Positions 18,756 through 28,740 of a stretch of DNA of 64,000 nt are shown here, one piece after another. The stretch's first letter is position 1, and the number at the start of each line of letters is the position of its first letter. The stretch spans positions 36,515 through 100,514 of the forward strand of contig VFJW01000007.1 of the NCBI GenBank assembly GCA_009885845.1, in the 5' to 3' direction. Under the pieces are notes generated by a model. The model ran no database searches, had not been told where the DNA came from, and saw nothing but the letters and a program-made list of their open reading frames with translations. The position numbers and the translations under genes were made by a program. This DNA is from Geobacter sp. Its GTDB lineage: Bacteria > Desulfobacterota > Desulfuromonadia > Geobacterales > Pseudopelobacteraceae.

Positions 18756-21576
18756 GGAACTTACACCAAAACAGAAGAGTGCGATGCAGCGAGCTAAACA
18801 AAATCCTGATCTGCAGGGTATTTTGTTTCGAAAGGCTATTGGTGTGAACTGGTTCTCGGCATTTTTAGAAGCCGGATTCCTAAATCCTTCAGATATTCCA
18901 CCTCCTGTGTCTGCAAAAGAGGAGGGATATGTAAGTATTCCGGCGTGGCCAATTACAGACTATCTTGTGGCAACGAGTGAAGAATTTAGAGATCCATTAA
19001 ATGAGAGTTTTGCTTTCCAAACACTAGAATTTATCCGAGCTGCAACCATTTTTTCGAGGGAGCAAGGATTCGGCAATTATCGTGTTTGGTGGCAATTTTC
19101 TAAGATTATATGCAACATTTCGGGGCATTTAATAAGTTTGAAAGATATTGCCCTGATTGATACTTGGCTCGACGACCGCTTCGAGAGAGGGATAGTAGCG
19201 GAAACCCTTGGATGCAAATGGCTACTAATTCTTCTCAGTCTAAATGATGACCATAGCAGGGCACTTTCGATCAGCATCTTAGACGTCCTTTTCAAAATAA
19301 AGTTTGGTGGCGAGTCGGACGTTTCTTCGAGCAAGAAGAAGGCAACGTTACGCTTTGATAGCTGGTATGCGAAAAAAATAATTGAAAAAGTAGCTTGTAA
19401 GGCTGGATCGGTACTCGGAAGAGATGCAGTTCATATATTTCAAGTTCGACTAGAGACCATCTTGAACATGGATGATAATGATAAGTGGTCCTGTATATGG
19501 CGATCGGCTATTGAGAATCACGACCAAAATCATGGGGCTGATGATTCTGAAGATATTATCGTTGAAGCTTTTCGTGATTCTCTATTGGCATACATCGAAG
19601 CAGTGCCAAGCTCTTCTCTTGAATATGTTGAAGAGTTGCTGGGTAATAAATTCGAAACTATCAAACGTGTTGCAATTTACGCGATAGATCAGCAATTCCA
19701 ATTCTTAAATAATTGTGCCGATCATGTTATCTCTAGAGAGTACTTTAATAACAGCAATTTCCGTCACGAGTTATGGCACTTCTTGAGAAATCATTATAAG
19801 GAACTCGGGCTGGTTCAAAAGAAATGTGTTTTGAGTATCGTCAATGATTTAATTGAAACTGATGAGAACGGCCAGACAAATGATGGTGCGACTGCATATC
19901 AACGGGCAATATGGTTTTCAGCAATTAAAGATATTGATGAAGAAACCGCCCAGTATTATCGCAACAATATTGAAATAGCAGGAGTCGAACCAAAGAATCC
20001 AGATTTTTCAAGCTATATGACCGTTAGCGATGTTGACTACAACTCCCCGATACCTATCGAGGAATTGCTGTCATTAGAAATTGATGATCTCCTTAAACAG
20101 CTTTCAACGGTAAAGGATCAGGGTTCATTCAAAGAACCTAGTTTCAGGGGATTAGTAAAAGCCTTACAGCAGGCCATAAAAGCAGAACCTCTTCGGTATC
20201 ATGCGCTGTTGCATAAGTTCACAGCCACAGATCTGCCGTTTGTTAATTCGATTATCGAAGCATACCAGGAATTATGGGCAGAAAAGGCGCAGTTGCCTTG
20301 GGATGAAATATGGGATTCCTTGCTCAAATTCTGTCGAGACATCGTAAATCAGGATCGATTCTGGGTATCTGAAAATGCTAAGGAACGAAGCTCATTTGTC
20401 GCCAACAGATACTGGGTTGTTGGTGCAATGGGACGCCTGATTGAGTCAGGAACCAAGTCAGATGATCATTCTTTCAACGAGAAATTACTTGATGAGGCTG
20501 AAAATGTTCTATTAATACTCCTCGATAAGGAGAATGGCGAAGTGTTCAAGGTCGACACTGATGCCGTATCGTTAGCAATCAATAGCCCCCGGGGGCGCTG
20601 TATTGAGGCACTGATAAATTTGACTCTTCGTTCCTGTCGTTTGTCAGACAAGAAATTCGGAAACCATGTGGAAGCATGGAAACATTTTCAGCCTGTTTAT
20701 GATGCTGAATTGATACGATCAGAAATTGGTGAGTATGAGTTTGCTACGCTTGTGAGTAATTACCTGCCAAATTTCATGTACATGTCAAATGATTGGGTTT
20801 TAGAGAATCTTGATAGGATCTTCGACCAGAGAATATATCAAAAATGGCTATGTGCAATGCAAGGGTACGCATATGTTGGTCGAGTCTACGAGGCAATTTA
20901 CAAGCATCTTAATGAACAGGGGCACCTGATAAAAGCTCTTGATGACGAAAATATTAAAGGAAGGGTGAATGAAAAAATTATACAAAACATCGCGGTTGCA
21001 TACCTTAACAACTTTGAGACACTGGATGATGGGCTCATAAAACAAATAATCCAAAGAAGGCAGCAGTCAGAATTAAGCCACATGATATGGTTTTTTTGGA
21101 CGTTGCGAAAAGATGGCGATGATAATACCAAGGCAAAAGTTTTTGCATTATGGCCGCTTTTCCTTGAAGTTATTGACACGAGCAACCGCGAAGGTTGTTT
21201 GCTTGCATCGAAACTGTGTGATTGGGCTATATTTGTGGATGAAGTAACTGACGAAAACAAGAAGCTTATTCTTGCGGTGGCTCCATTTGCGGAGGAGGGA
21301 TATAACTCATATGATCTGCTTAGGAGTATTGCAAAAATCAGCGAACGGCAACCAATTGAGGCTTATGAGATATGGCTTCGACTTCTTGAAGGTGCGAAAC
21401 CAGATTTTCCGGAGGAATCCATACGAGAAGCACTCACCAACTTTATACAGCTAGGGCATGACGGGCAACGAATGGCAAAACATATCGTTAGCGAGTACTT
21501 GAAAGGCGGTAATGAAAATCCTTTCCAGTGGCTAAGAGAGATAACTGCGGATGGTATAGATCGTTTAGCAGATTAG
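18739..21576 (+). CDS. Large unknown protein paired with SIR2 gene
   Basis: I do not recognise this 945-residue protein. It has no P-loop, nuclease motif, signal peptide or membrane segment that I can see. It is rich in predicted helix with many short Leu/Trp-containing segments, as in HEAT/ARM-type repeat proteins. Its start overlaps the SIR2 gene by 17 bases, a strong sign that the two products work together. By analogy with SIR2 defence proteins whose long helical region senses phage components, it may be the sensor or scaffold. GC content is low relative to the flanking hsd genes. Confidence 0.7.
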   Translation: MKSVAEELTPKQKSAMQRAKQNPDLQGILFRKAIGVNWFSAFLEAGFLNPSDIPPPVSAKEEGYVSIPAWPITDYLVATSEEFRDPLNESFAFQTLEFIRAATIFSREQGFGNYRVWWQFSKIICNISGHLISLKDIALIDTWLDDRFERGIVAETLGCKWLLILLSLNDDHSRALSISILDVLFKIKFGGESDVSSSKKKATLRFDSWYAKKIIEKVACKAGSVLGRDAVHIFQVRLETILNMDDNDKWSCIWRSAIENHDQNHGADDSEDIIVEAFRDSLLAYIEAVPSSSLEYVEELLGNKFETIKRVAIYAIDQQFQFLNNCADHVISREYFNNSNFRHELWHFLRNHYKELGLVQKKCVLSIVNDLIETDENGQTNDGATAYQRAIWFSAIKDIDEETAQYYRNNIEIAGVEPKNPDFSSYMTVSDVDYNSPIPIEELLSLEIDDLLKQLSTVKDQGSFKEPSFRGLVKALQQAIKAEPLRYHALLHKFTATDLPFVNSIIEAYQELWAEKAQLPWDEIWDSLLKFCRDIVNQDRFWVSENAKERSSFVANRYWVVGAMGRLIESGTKSDDHSFNEKLLDEAENVLLILLDKENGEVFKVDTDAVSLAINSPRGRCIEALINLTLRSCRLSDKKFGNHVEAWKHFQPVYDAELIRSEIGEYEFATLVSNYLPNFMYMSNDWVLENLDRIFDQRIYQKWLCAMQGYAYVGRVYEAIYKHLNEQGHLIKALDDENIKGRVNEKIIQNIAVAYLNNFETLDDGLIKQIIQRRQQSELSHMIWFFWTLRKDGDDNTKAKVFALWPLFLEVIDTSNREGCLLASKLCDWAIFVDEVTDENKKLILAVAPFAEEGYNSYDLLRSIAKISERQPIEAYEIWLRLLEGAKPDFPEESIREALTNFIQLGHDGQRMAKHIVSEYLKGGNENPFQWLREITADGIDRLAD

Positions 21577-21621
21577 ATGCAACAGTGTATTAACATTTTA
21601 TACTTTATTACGGAGTAGCCA

Positions 21622-22725
21622 ATGGAAAATCAAAATATTTCCTCTGAAATTTTGGAAAATGATTTTGACACTCAAGATGAGGATCTTTACGACGGTAAAT
21701 TGCTTCCATTTTCACTACCTGAAGAGGTTGATATACGGGAAGATCATTTTACCGTATTTGAGCTAAACAGAAAGATGAAAGACGATAAAATAGTATTAAA
21801 TCCCGAATTTCAAAGAAATCTTGTTTGGAAACCTGAACAAAAGTGTAGGTTCATAGAATCAATACTTATGGGAATACCTCTACCGCCTTTTTACGTTTAT
21901 CATGATCTTTCTGGAAAATATATCATGGTTGATGGGCTCCAAAGAAGCTCAACAATTGCAAGTTTTCTAAATGATGAATTTATGTTGGAAGAACTTAAAA
22001 TATTGGTTGATTTGAATGGCTATAAATTTTCTAAGCTTAAATCACTACAAACACGCTTAGAGGACAAGAAGTTGCTGATCTACGTTATAAAACCGTCAGT
22101 GCCAGGAGAGGTTTTATATGACATTTTCAATAGAATCAATACTGGTGGTACCCAACTGACTAGGCAAGAGATCCGAAACTGCATCTTCATTGGAAAATCC
22201 ACTGCCTTGTTAAAGAAGGTTTCGGAAAAAGCATCCTTTATAAAAGCTATCGATGGTGGCATCTCGCCAACGCGAATGAAGGATAGAGAGGCAGTTTTGA
22301 GGTGCCTTGCTTTTATATTGTTATCGTATGATAACGATTACAAAAATGATATGGATGATTTTTTGGGTAGGGCTATGCGGATTTTAAATCAATTAACAGA
22401 TTCTGAAATTTTAAACATAGAAGAGAACTTTGATAAAGTTATGACTCAAACTTACAAAGTATTTGGAAGGAGCGCTTTCAGGATTCCGACTGAAAATTCG
22501 CGAGGTCGCATCAACATTGCTCTTTTTGAAGTGGTCGCATATTTCTTCCACAAAAATAATATTAAATCAGAATCGGGTAAAACTGAGCGAATAAAAGAAA
22601 ACCTTCGTCAGCTTTTGCAAGACGACAAGTTTGTAGATGCAATCCGGTTCTCAACTGGTGACAAAAAAAGGGTAATCAGGCGATTTACAATGATCGAGCG
22701 ACTAGGAGACATGAATGCTCAATAG
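21622..22725 (+). CDS. DUF262 (ParB/GmrS-N-like) protein
   Basis: The 367-residue protein has the DUF262 signature: LNPEFQRNLVWKPEQKCRFIES (59-80, quoted in part elsewhere), then GIPLPPFYVY and VDGLQRSSTI (103-112), then FNRINTGGTQLT (about 168-179). The DG(L/Q)QR motif is related to the ParB-like fold that hydrolyses NTP, and the domain occurs in GmrSD-type restriction enzymes and other defence genes. No C-terminal HNH (DUF1524) domain is present, so it is unlike complete GmrSD. It overlaps the ATPase gene by 11 bases. GGAG-like site at 21612-21615. Confidence 0.8.
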   Translation: MENQNISSEILENDFDTQDEDLYDGKLLPFSLPEEVDIREDHFTVFELNRKMKDDKIVLNPEFQRNLVWKPEQKCRFIESILMGIPLPPFYVYHDLSGKYIMVDGLQRSSTIASFLNDEFMLEELKILVDLNGYKFSKLKSLQTRLEDKKLLIYVIKPSVPGEVLYDIFNRINTGGTQLTRQEIRNCIFIGKSTALLKKVSEKASFIKAIDGGISPTRMKDREAVLRCLAFILLSYDNDYKNDMDDFLGRAMRILNQLTDSEILNIEENFDKVMTQTYKVFGRSAFRIPTENSRGRINIALFEVVAYFFHKNNIKSESGKTERIKENLRQLLQDDKFVDAIRFSTGDKKRVIRRFTMIERLGDMNAQ

Positions 22726-23947
22726 AATAATATTAAAGAATTTAAAGTGCTTTCGAGAGGTGACATCGATTCCACTTTCTAAAATCAACCTTTTTACGGG
22801 CGTGAATGGTAAAGGCAAGTCAACGGCGATTCAATCATTGCTATTAATCAGGCAATCAGTAGAAATTAATAGAGTTACACAAAACGTGTATTTTAATGGG
22901 AATTGTGTTGAGCTTGGGACATTCAAAGACATCAAGAACGTAGATGTGCCAACAAAAGAACCGATCACCTTGACTTATGCTTTTAGTAGCGAGGAAGGTG
23001 AATTTAAAATCAGCTATAACCTTGCTTCTGATGAAGCGGATGATATGAGTGCCGCAATAACAAAGGTCTCAATAAAGGGTGTATTTAAAAACAAAGGCTT
23101 TGAAACTGTAATTTCGAAAAAACGTAAAAGCTACATTATTAAGCATAACGGTAAAGATCAGTTAATGCGGTGGTCAGATTTGTTATTTAATAGAGAAGTT
23201 ATCGGAAACGATCAGTACCTCAAGTTCATTAAGTCCCTGTTTAATCTAACGAAGATACATTATGTCTCAGCCGATCGATTGGGACCACAGGATTTTTATA
23301 TTAAGACAAATATATCTAGGTTTATAAATGTGGGGAATAGGGGGCAGTATACCGCAAATATTCTTGCATTTAAAAAAGATGACTTGGTTTCAGATGAATT
23401 GTGCTTAGAAGGATATCCAAAGTCTCTGCCCGACCAGACCGAGGGATGGCTCAGTACTATTTTGGGTGGCGGAAAAATTAGCGTCAGTACAACCGACGCT
23501 AGTATTGTTTTGGTTCAAATGAATTCAAATAGTGGTAAGCAGTTATTTAAACCAATGAATGTTGGATTTGGATACAGCTACATCCTTCCAATAATAGTCT
23601 CAGCTTTAATAGCTCAAAAAGATACTATTCTCATAATTGAAAACCCAGAAGCACATTTACATCCTCGTGCACAATCACAGCTTATAAAATTTTTAGCCCG
23701 AGTTGCATGTTCAGGGGTTCAAGTAGTTATAGAATCGCATAGCGACCATATTTTCAACGGTTTAAGAGTAGCTGTTGTCGATAAGGAGATTAATCTCCAG
23801 CATACTGATGTCAAGGTCACATATTTTACCGGGGGAGATCAATGTCTTGAAGAAATAGAAATTAAATCTGACGGTTCAGTTACAAATTGGCCGGATGATT
23901 TCTTCGATCAGACCGATAAAGACTTCCGCATCATTTTTGGAATGTGA
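22715..23947 (+). CDS. AAA ATPase with DUF3696-type C-terminus
   Basis: The 410-residue ATPase has Walker A GVNGKGKST (29-37), a Walker B with ENPEAHLHPRAQ (about 307-318), an ESHSDHIFN motif (about 336-344), and a C-terminal segment ending NWPDDFFDQ typical of DUF3696 proteins. It belongs to the SMC/OLD-like AAA_15/21 ATPases common in defence islands. The start overlaps the DUF262 stop and the next gene starts 4 bases after its stop, so three proteins are made together. No TOPRIM or nuclease domain is fused to it. Confidence 0.83.
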   Translation: MLNRIILKNLKCFREVTSIPLSKINLFTGVNGKGKSTAIQSLLLIRQSVEINRVTQNVYFNGNCVELGTFKDIKNVDVPTKEPITLTYAFSSEEGEFKISYNLASDEADDMSAAITKVSIKGVFKNKGFETVISKKRKSYIIKHNGKDQLMRWSDLLFNREVIGNDQYLKFIKSLFNLTKIHYVSADRLGPQDFYIKTNISRFINVGNRGQYTANILAFKKDDLVSDELCLEGYPKSLPDQTEGWLSTILGGGKISVSTTDASIVLVQMNSNSGKQLFKPMNVGFGYSYILPIIVSALIAQKDTILIIENPEAHLHPRAQSQLIKFLARVACSGVQVVIESHSDHIFNGLRVAVVDKEINLQHTDVKVTYFTGGDQCLEEIEIKSDGSVTNWPDDFFDQTDKDFRIIFGM

Positions 23948-23951
23948 TGAT

Positions 23952-24752
23952 ATGCATATTTTTATAAATGAACTGTCTTTAGACAACCAGTTCCTCGCTA
24001 TGGATGATTTTAAGACGTCATTGCGTGAAGTTTACACAATACTAGATGCTATAAATGCGATGAATATTGAAAAACACATTTTTCATTCTGAGCTCCTTTG
24101 GTGCCAATCTGTCATGAATGGTGAATTGTTTAGCCAAGTTTTTAATAAGCTTCCTGATAAGTCACTACAAACAGCTTTTAATAACATCTTAAAAAACAAG
24201 CTGAATTCGAAACCCTGGACTGCAACTAGAGTCCATCAATCCACGGATTCCTATAAATGTCGTAAAGTAAATGTCACGGATACTGGTATTGCAGAGGTAG
24301 CTGAGAGAAGCTATCGCGACGGTAGACGCAAATGCCTTTTAATTAATTTTTCACACTCACGTTTTTCAAGCAAGAAATTTAGAGTTTTAAAAGAAGGGGC
24401 TTTTAGAAAGTTCGTTGATGCAACTTCCACATGCGATGATTTTGGATTGTGGACTATTAATAATGGGTTGGCTACCCCGAGATATGACACGACTTCAGTG
24501 AATCCTCCAAGAGATTATCACTCGGTTCTTTCTGATCCTATCCGATTTGCTAAAACCAACAAGCCACCAGTTCAAGGAAGAGCAGTTTATGAGGAGCTGT
24601 TGACTGGAAAGTTCTATTATGTTGATAACATGCATAGTGGCCAAAGTGCCCACCTGGAGATTTACGATTCTAATTCCAAACATGTCGGCGAGGCGACCCT
24701 AGATGGGAGACTTATTCCAGGGACTACTAAGAATAGGACGTTGAATGGTTGA
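23952..24752 (+). CDS. Unknown protein with colicin E3-like C-terminus (candidate toxin effector)
   Basis: The 266-residue product has an N-terminal domain (1-190) that I do not recognise. The last 60 residues resemble colicin E3-type 16S rRNA ribonuclease domains: GRAVYEEL, then YYVDNMH with Asp225 and His228, then HLEIYDS with Glu236, KHVGEA, and a basic end with Arg262. In E3 the active residues are an Asp, a His three residues later, a Glu and a C-terminal Arg in the same order. The fit is by eye; the His-to-Glu spacing is four residues longer. I chose the ATG at 23952; a start at 23895 would overlap the ATPase gene by 53 bases. It is the third gene of the DUF262-ATPase unit. Confidence 0.6.
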   Translation: MHIFINELSLDNQFLAMDDFKTSLREVYTILDAINAMNIEKHIFHSELLWCQSVMNGELFSQVFNKLPDKSLQTAFNNILKNKLNSKPWTATRVHQSTDSYKCRKVNVTDTGIAEVAERSYRDGRRKCLLINFSHSRFSSKKFRVLKEGAFRKFVDATSTCDDFGLWTINNGLATPRYDTTSVNPPRDYHSVLSDPIRFAKTNKPPVQGRAVYEELLTGKFYYVDNMHSGQSAHLEIYDSNSKHVGEATLDGRLIPGTTKNRTLNG

Positions 24753-24784
24753 TTTTTCGATTCTCTTCCAGCTTGGGGCGGAAA

Positions 24785-27700
24785 ATGTCTGAATACCTCC
24801 ACGTAGAAAAACCGTACCTCAATCAGCTTGCCACCCTCGGCTGGACGGCCATCGACCAGGGCCAGGGATTTATCCCGTCCGCACCGACGGCCAGCCTGCG
24901 CGATACTTTTCGTGAATGGCTGCTACCCGATGTCTTCCGCAACTCAGTGCGCAACATCAACCGCACCGCCGATGGCACCCCTTGGCTGACCGACCGCCAA
25001 CTCGACGATCTGCGTTCTCAAATCCTGCGCCAGCCCAACCGAACCCTGCTGGAGGCCAACGAGGCGATACAGGCGCTTTTCCTCAAGGCTCAGGTGGATC
25101 GCAACGAAATCACCGGCGAACCTGACCCGGTGGTGCACCTGATCGACTTTGCCCACCCCGAACGCAACCAGTTCCACGCCATCAACCAGTTCCGTATCGA
25201 CACCCCCGGCCACGTAAAGAAATGCATCATCCCGGATATCGTGCTCTTTGTGAACGGCATCCCACTGGTGGTAATCGAAGCCAAGATCGGCGACGCTACC
25301 ACCGCTAACCCGATGCACGCCGCCTACGAACAACTGCTCCGCTACCGCAACGGCCGCAACTCGACGGCTACCGCCGGCTTGAATGAGGGTGAGCCCCGCC
25401 TGTTCCACACTAATCTCCTGCTGATCCGCACCTGCGGTGAGAAGGCGGAGTTCGGCAGTATCACCTCGGGTCACGAACACTTTTGCGCCTGGAAGGATAT
25501 CTGGCCTGAGAGTAACCGGAACTATACACCACCTCTGGGAGTCGAACGTGAACAGGAACGGTTGATCCAGGGACTTCTCGCACCGGCAACGCTGCTTGAT
25601 GTGTTGCGCACCTGCACGGTCTTCATGGATACCGACTCAGGCAAGCGGGTGAAGGTGGTCTGCCGCTACCAGCAGTATCGCGCCGCTCACCGGATTGTTG
25701 AACGCCTGCGTACCGGCAAGACATCAGAGGAACGCTCTGGCGTCGTCTGGCACACCCAGGGTTCGGGCAAGTCACTTACCATGGTATTCGTGGCGCGGAT
25801 GTTGCGGGCATCACAAGACCTTTCCGACTTCAAGATCCTGCTGATCAACGACCGCGTCGATCTGGAGGATCAACTCGCTGCCACAGCCAAGTTGATCGGC
25901 GGCAAAGTGAACGTCATCGAGAGCACGGCAGAATTGCGCGAGCACCTGAGTACCGATGCCTCCGACATTAACATGGTGATGGTACATAAATTCATGGAGC
26001 GCGCAGAGGAATTGCCGCCAATAGTGGCTGAGGCGCTGGCCAGCTATCGCCCGCCGCCGTCCGGATCAACCTTTGGCGTGGTCAATCCGTCCGAACGCAT
26101 TCTGCTGATGATTGACGAGGCGCACAGAACGCAAGGCTCTGACCTGGGTGAAAACATCTTCGAGGCATTCCCCAACGCAACCCGTATTGCCTTTACCGGC
26201 ACCCCGCTCATCTCTGAACAGCACGGCACCAAACGCACGGTGAAGCGTTTCGGCGAATACATCGACACTTACAAGCTGATGGATGCGGTGCATGACGGCG
26301 CTACGCTGCAGATCCTCTATGAAGGGCGGACGGCGGATACTGCCATCAAAGACAAGCACGGCTTCGACACCAAGTTTGAAGACCTCTTCCGTAACCGGAG
26401 CGAGGAAGAACTGGCTGCCATCAAAAAGAAGTACGGCGCCAGCGGTGATATTCTGGAAGCTGAACAGCGCATCGCGGCCATTGCCCGCGATCTGGTGGCG
26501 CACTACATCGACAATATACTCCCCGACGGTTTTAAGGCGCAGGTTGTCTGTCATTCAAAGCTGGCAGCTATCCGCTATCTGACGGCGATACGTGACGCAT
26601 TGGCCGAACGGCTGGACCGGGAGAGACTCAAGCCAAAGCCCGACGAAGAGCTGATCCGGCGCATTGCCTTCCTGAAGGCTGTAGTGGTTGTATCCTCCGA
26701 CTCCACAAATGAACTGGCCGCCATTACCGAGGCGCGCAAGGAGGCGAAACGCTGGAACGCGGTGGAGAACTTCTGCAAGCCTTTTGATCTGGATGACCCG
26801 GACAAGAATCTGACCGGAATCGCCTTTCTGATCGTCTGTGACATGCTGCTGACCGGCTTCGACGCGCCGGTTGAGCAGGTTATGTATATCGACAAGCGCC
26901 TGCGCGAGCACAACCTGCTACAGGCCATTGCCCGGGTGAACCGGGTGACGAAGAACAAGCACCGGGGCTTCATCGTCGATTACATCGGACTGGCCAACCA
27001 CCTGATGGAGGCGCTCAGCATCTATTCTGAGGAAGACGCCGAAGATATCCAGCAAGGACTGAAGAACCGGCTTACTGAGCTGCCGATTCTGGAGGAACGC
27101 TACCAGCGCCTTCTGCAGCATTTCCGCGCTGCTGGAGTGGCGGAGATCGAGCTATTTGTTAAGGGTGAACTGGCAACACCGGAGGCTGACGTAGCCGTGG
27201 TACACGCGGCGGTGGGAGCGATGCAGGATATCAAGCGTCGAGCTGACTTTGAAGTCTACCTGAATAAGTTCCTCCAAAGCCTGAACCTGATCCTCCCCCA
27301 TGCGTCAGGGCATCCCTACCGGCCACCGGCGCGGCGTTTCGGCTATCTCCTCCGCATGGTCAAGGAACGCTACAAAGACGACTCCCTCGATATTGCCGAC
27401 GCCGGCGAGAAGGTGAAGGCGCTGATCAATGAGCACCTGATCGACCTGGGGATTAATCCCAAGATCCCACCTATAGAATTGCTGTCGGACGACTTTATCG
27501 CCAATGTGCAGAAGCATTCCCATGGAAGCCCGGAAGCAAAGGCGAGCGAGATGGAACACGCCATCCGCAAGCACTGTACAATCCATTTCGACGAAGACCC
27601 GGCCTTCTATAAGCGCCTGAGTGAGAAGCTGGAAAAACTGATCCTGGAACAAAAGAACAACTGGGAGGTGCTGGCCGAGGGGTATGAGCAGATCCGTAGC

Positions 27701-28039
27701 GAAGCCCTGGCAGGACGGACGGGCGTCATTGATGGATTGAACAGGGAGGCGACAACCTTCTACGATTACGTAGTGCAGCTTGCTTTCGAGAATGGCGAAG
27801 TACCCGGCAATCACCTGCAGCGAATGAAGAGGCTGATGGCCGGCATCGTAGAGATGCTGCAGGGAACCATCGATATTATCGACTTCTGGAAAAAACCGAT
27901 CGAAGTGAAGAAACTCAGGGGCAACATAGACACGGAAATACTGCTGGCTGAGATTCCGGAACTCATCGACAAGCACGAGAGGATTGCGGTAGAGATCGTG
28001 AAACTGGCCGAGAAACGCCATCTGGAACTGGTAAAATGA
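24785..28039 (+). CDS. hsdR: Type I restriction enzyme translocase/endonuclease subunit
   Basis: The 1084-residue motor subunit shows the PD-(D/E)xK nuclease part PDIVLFVNGIPLVVIEAK (about 148-165), the helicase P-loop TQGSGKS (about 322-328), the DEAH-type box IDEAHR (about 442-447), and SF2 motifs FTGTPL and ARVNRV further on. It moves DNA through the complex and cuts at a distance from the recognition site. The frame opens upstream at 24749, but GGGGCGGA before the ATG at 24785 and the product start MSEYLHVEKP favour the later start. It is GC-rich like hsdM, unlike the genes between them. Confidence 0.95.
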   Translation: MSEYLHVEKPYLNQLATLGWTAIDQGQGFIPSAPTASLRDTFREWLLPDVFRNSVRNINRTADGTPWLTDRQLDDLRSQILRQPNRTLLEANEAIQALFLKAQVDRNEITGEPDPVVHLIDFAHPERNQFHAINQFRIDTPGHVKKCIIPDIVLFVNGIPLVVIEAKIGDATTANPMHAAYEQLLRYRNGRNSTATAGLNEGEPRLFHTNLLLIRTCGEKAEFGSITSGHEHFCAWKDIWPESNRNYTPPLGVEREQERLIQGLLAPATLLDVLRTCTVFMDTDSGKRVKVVCRYQQYRAAHRIVERLRTGKTSEERSGVVWHTQGSGKSLTMVFVARMLRASQDLSDFKILLINDRVDLEDQLAATAKLIGGKVNVIESTAELREHLSTDASDINMVMVHKFMERAEELPPIVAEALASYRPPPSGSTFGVVNPSERILLMIDEAHRTQGSDLGENIFEAFPNATRIAFTGTPLISEQHGTKRTVKRFGEYIDTYKLMDAVHDGATLQILYEGRTADTAIKDKHGFDTKFEDLFRNRSEEELAAIKKKYGASGDILEAEQRIAAIARDLVAHYIDNILPDGFKAQVVCHSKLAAIRYLTAIRDALAERLDRERLKPKPDEELIRRIAFLKAVVVVSSDSTNELAAITEARKEAKRWNAVENFCKPFDLDDPDKNLTGIAFLIVCDMLLTGFDAPVEQVMYIDKRLREHNLLQAIARVNRVTKNKHRGFIVDYIGLANHLMEALSIYSEEDAEDIQQGLKNRLTELPILEERYQRLLQHFRAAGVAEIELFVKGELATPEADVAVVHAAVGAMQDIKRRADFEVYLNKFLQSLNLILPHASGHPYRPPARRFGYLLRMVKERYKDDSLDIADAGEKVKALINEHLIDLGINPKIPPIELLSDDFIANVQKHSHGSPEAKASEMEHAIRKHCTIHFDEDPAFYKRLSEKLEKLILEQKNNWEVLAEGYEQIRSEALAGRTGVIDGLNREATTFYDYVVQLAFENGEVPGNHLQRMKRLMAGIVEMLQGTIDIIDFWKKPIEVKKLRGNIDTEILLAEIPELIDKHERIAVEIVKLAEKRHLELVK

Positions 28040-28740
28040 TCGCGAAGCAGAAGAACGACATCTCCTATCAGGTTGTCCGCAGCCGCCGCGCGACTGCCGA
28101 TATTGTCATTGAGCGTGACGGCAGTATCCTTGTTCGTGCACCCGAGTCAATACCCGATGAGCGTATTGAGGATATGGTCGAGGCTAAGCGGTACTGGATT
28201 TACAAGAACCTGGCCGAATGGCGCGACCTCAACGCTACCCGAGTTCTGCGGGAGTACCGCAACGGTGAAGGGTTTCTCTATCTGGGACGATCCTACCGCC
28301 TGCTCCTGGTTGCGAATCAGACGGAACCGCTGCTGTTGAAGAACGGCCGCTTCTGCCTGCAGCGCGATCTGGTGGATGAAGGTGCTATAGAGGCTGCCAA
28401 GACCGCCTTCCGGGATTATTACATCTCCCGGGGAAGCGAGCGCATCACTCAGCGGCTGAATTACTATGCCCCCAAAGTCGGTGTGGCTCCACACGGAATA
28501 GATGTCCGCGAACTCGGCAACCGCTGGGCATCATGTTCACCGAACGGAAACCTTGCCTTCCACTGGAAGTGCATGATGGCGCCGCAGTCGATTATCGACT
28601 ATATCGTGGTCCATGAACTCTGCCACTTCCACCATCTGGACCATACCGATGCCTTTTGGAATGAGGTTGATAAGGTTATTCCGAACTACGGCGAGAGGAA
28701 GGAATGGTTGCGGGTGAATGGTGCGGGGTTGGATGTGTAA
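28036..28740 (+). CDS. YgjP-like zinc metallopeptidase (M48/DUF45)
   Basis: The 234-residue protein contains HELCHFHHLDHTDAFW at about 193-208, the HExxH...H zinc-protease motif of the YgjP/SprT-like group, and the typical GNRWASCSPNGNLAFHWK segment before it. The gene overlaps hsdR by ATGA, the usual association of this family with type I restriction operons. Its role there is unknown; controlled turnover of HsdR is one idea. It is the last gene of the island. Confidence 0.88.
   Translation: MIAKQKNDISYQVVRSRRATADIVIERDGSILVRAPESIPDERIEDMVEAKRYWIYKNLAEWRDLNATRVLREYRNGEGFLYLGRSYRLLLVANQTEPLLLKNGRFCLQRDLVDEGAIEAAKTAFRDYYISRGSERITQRLNYYAPKVGVAPHGIDVRELGNRWASCSPNGNLAFHWKCMMAPQSIIDYIVVHELCHFHHLDHTDAFWNEVDKVIPNYGERKEWLRVNGAGLDV

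Noticed and set aside
27305..28021. 238-codon minus-strand frame opposite hsdR
   Set aside because: High-GC coding bias on the plus strand produces it; no domain or ribosome site.
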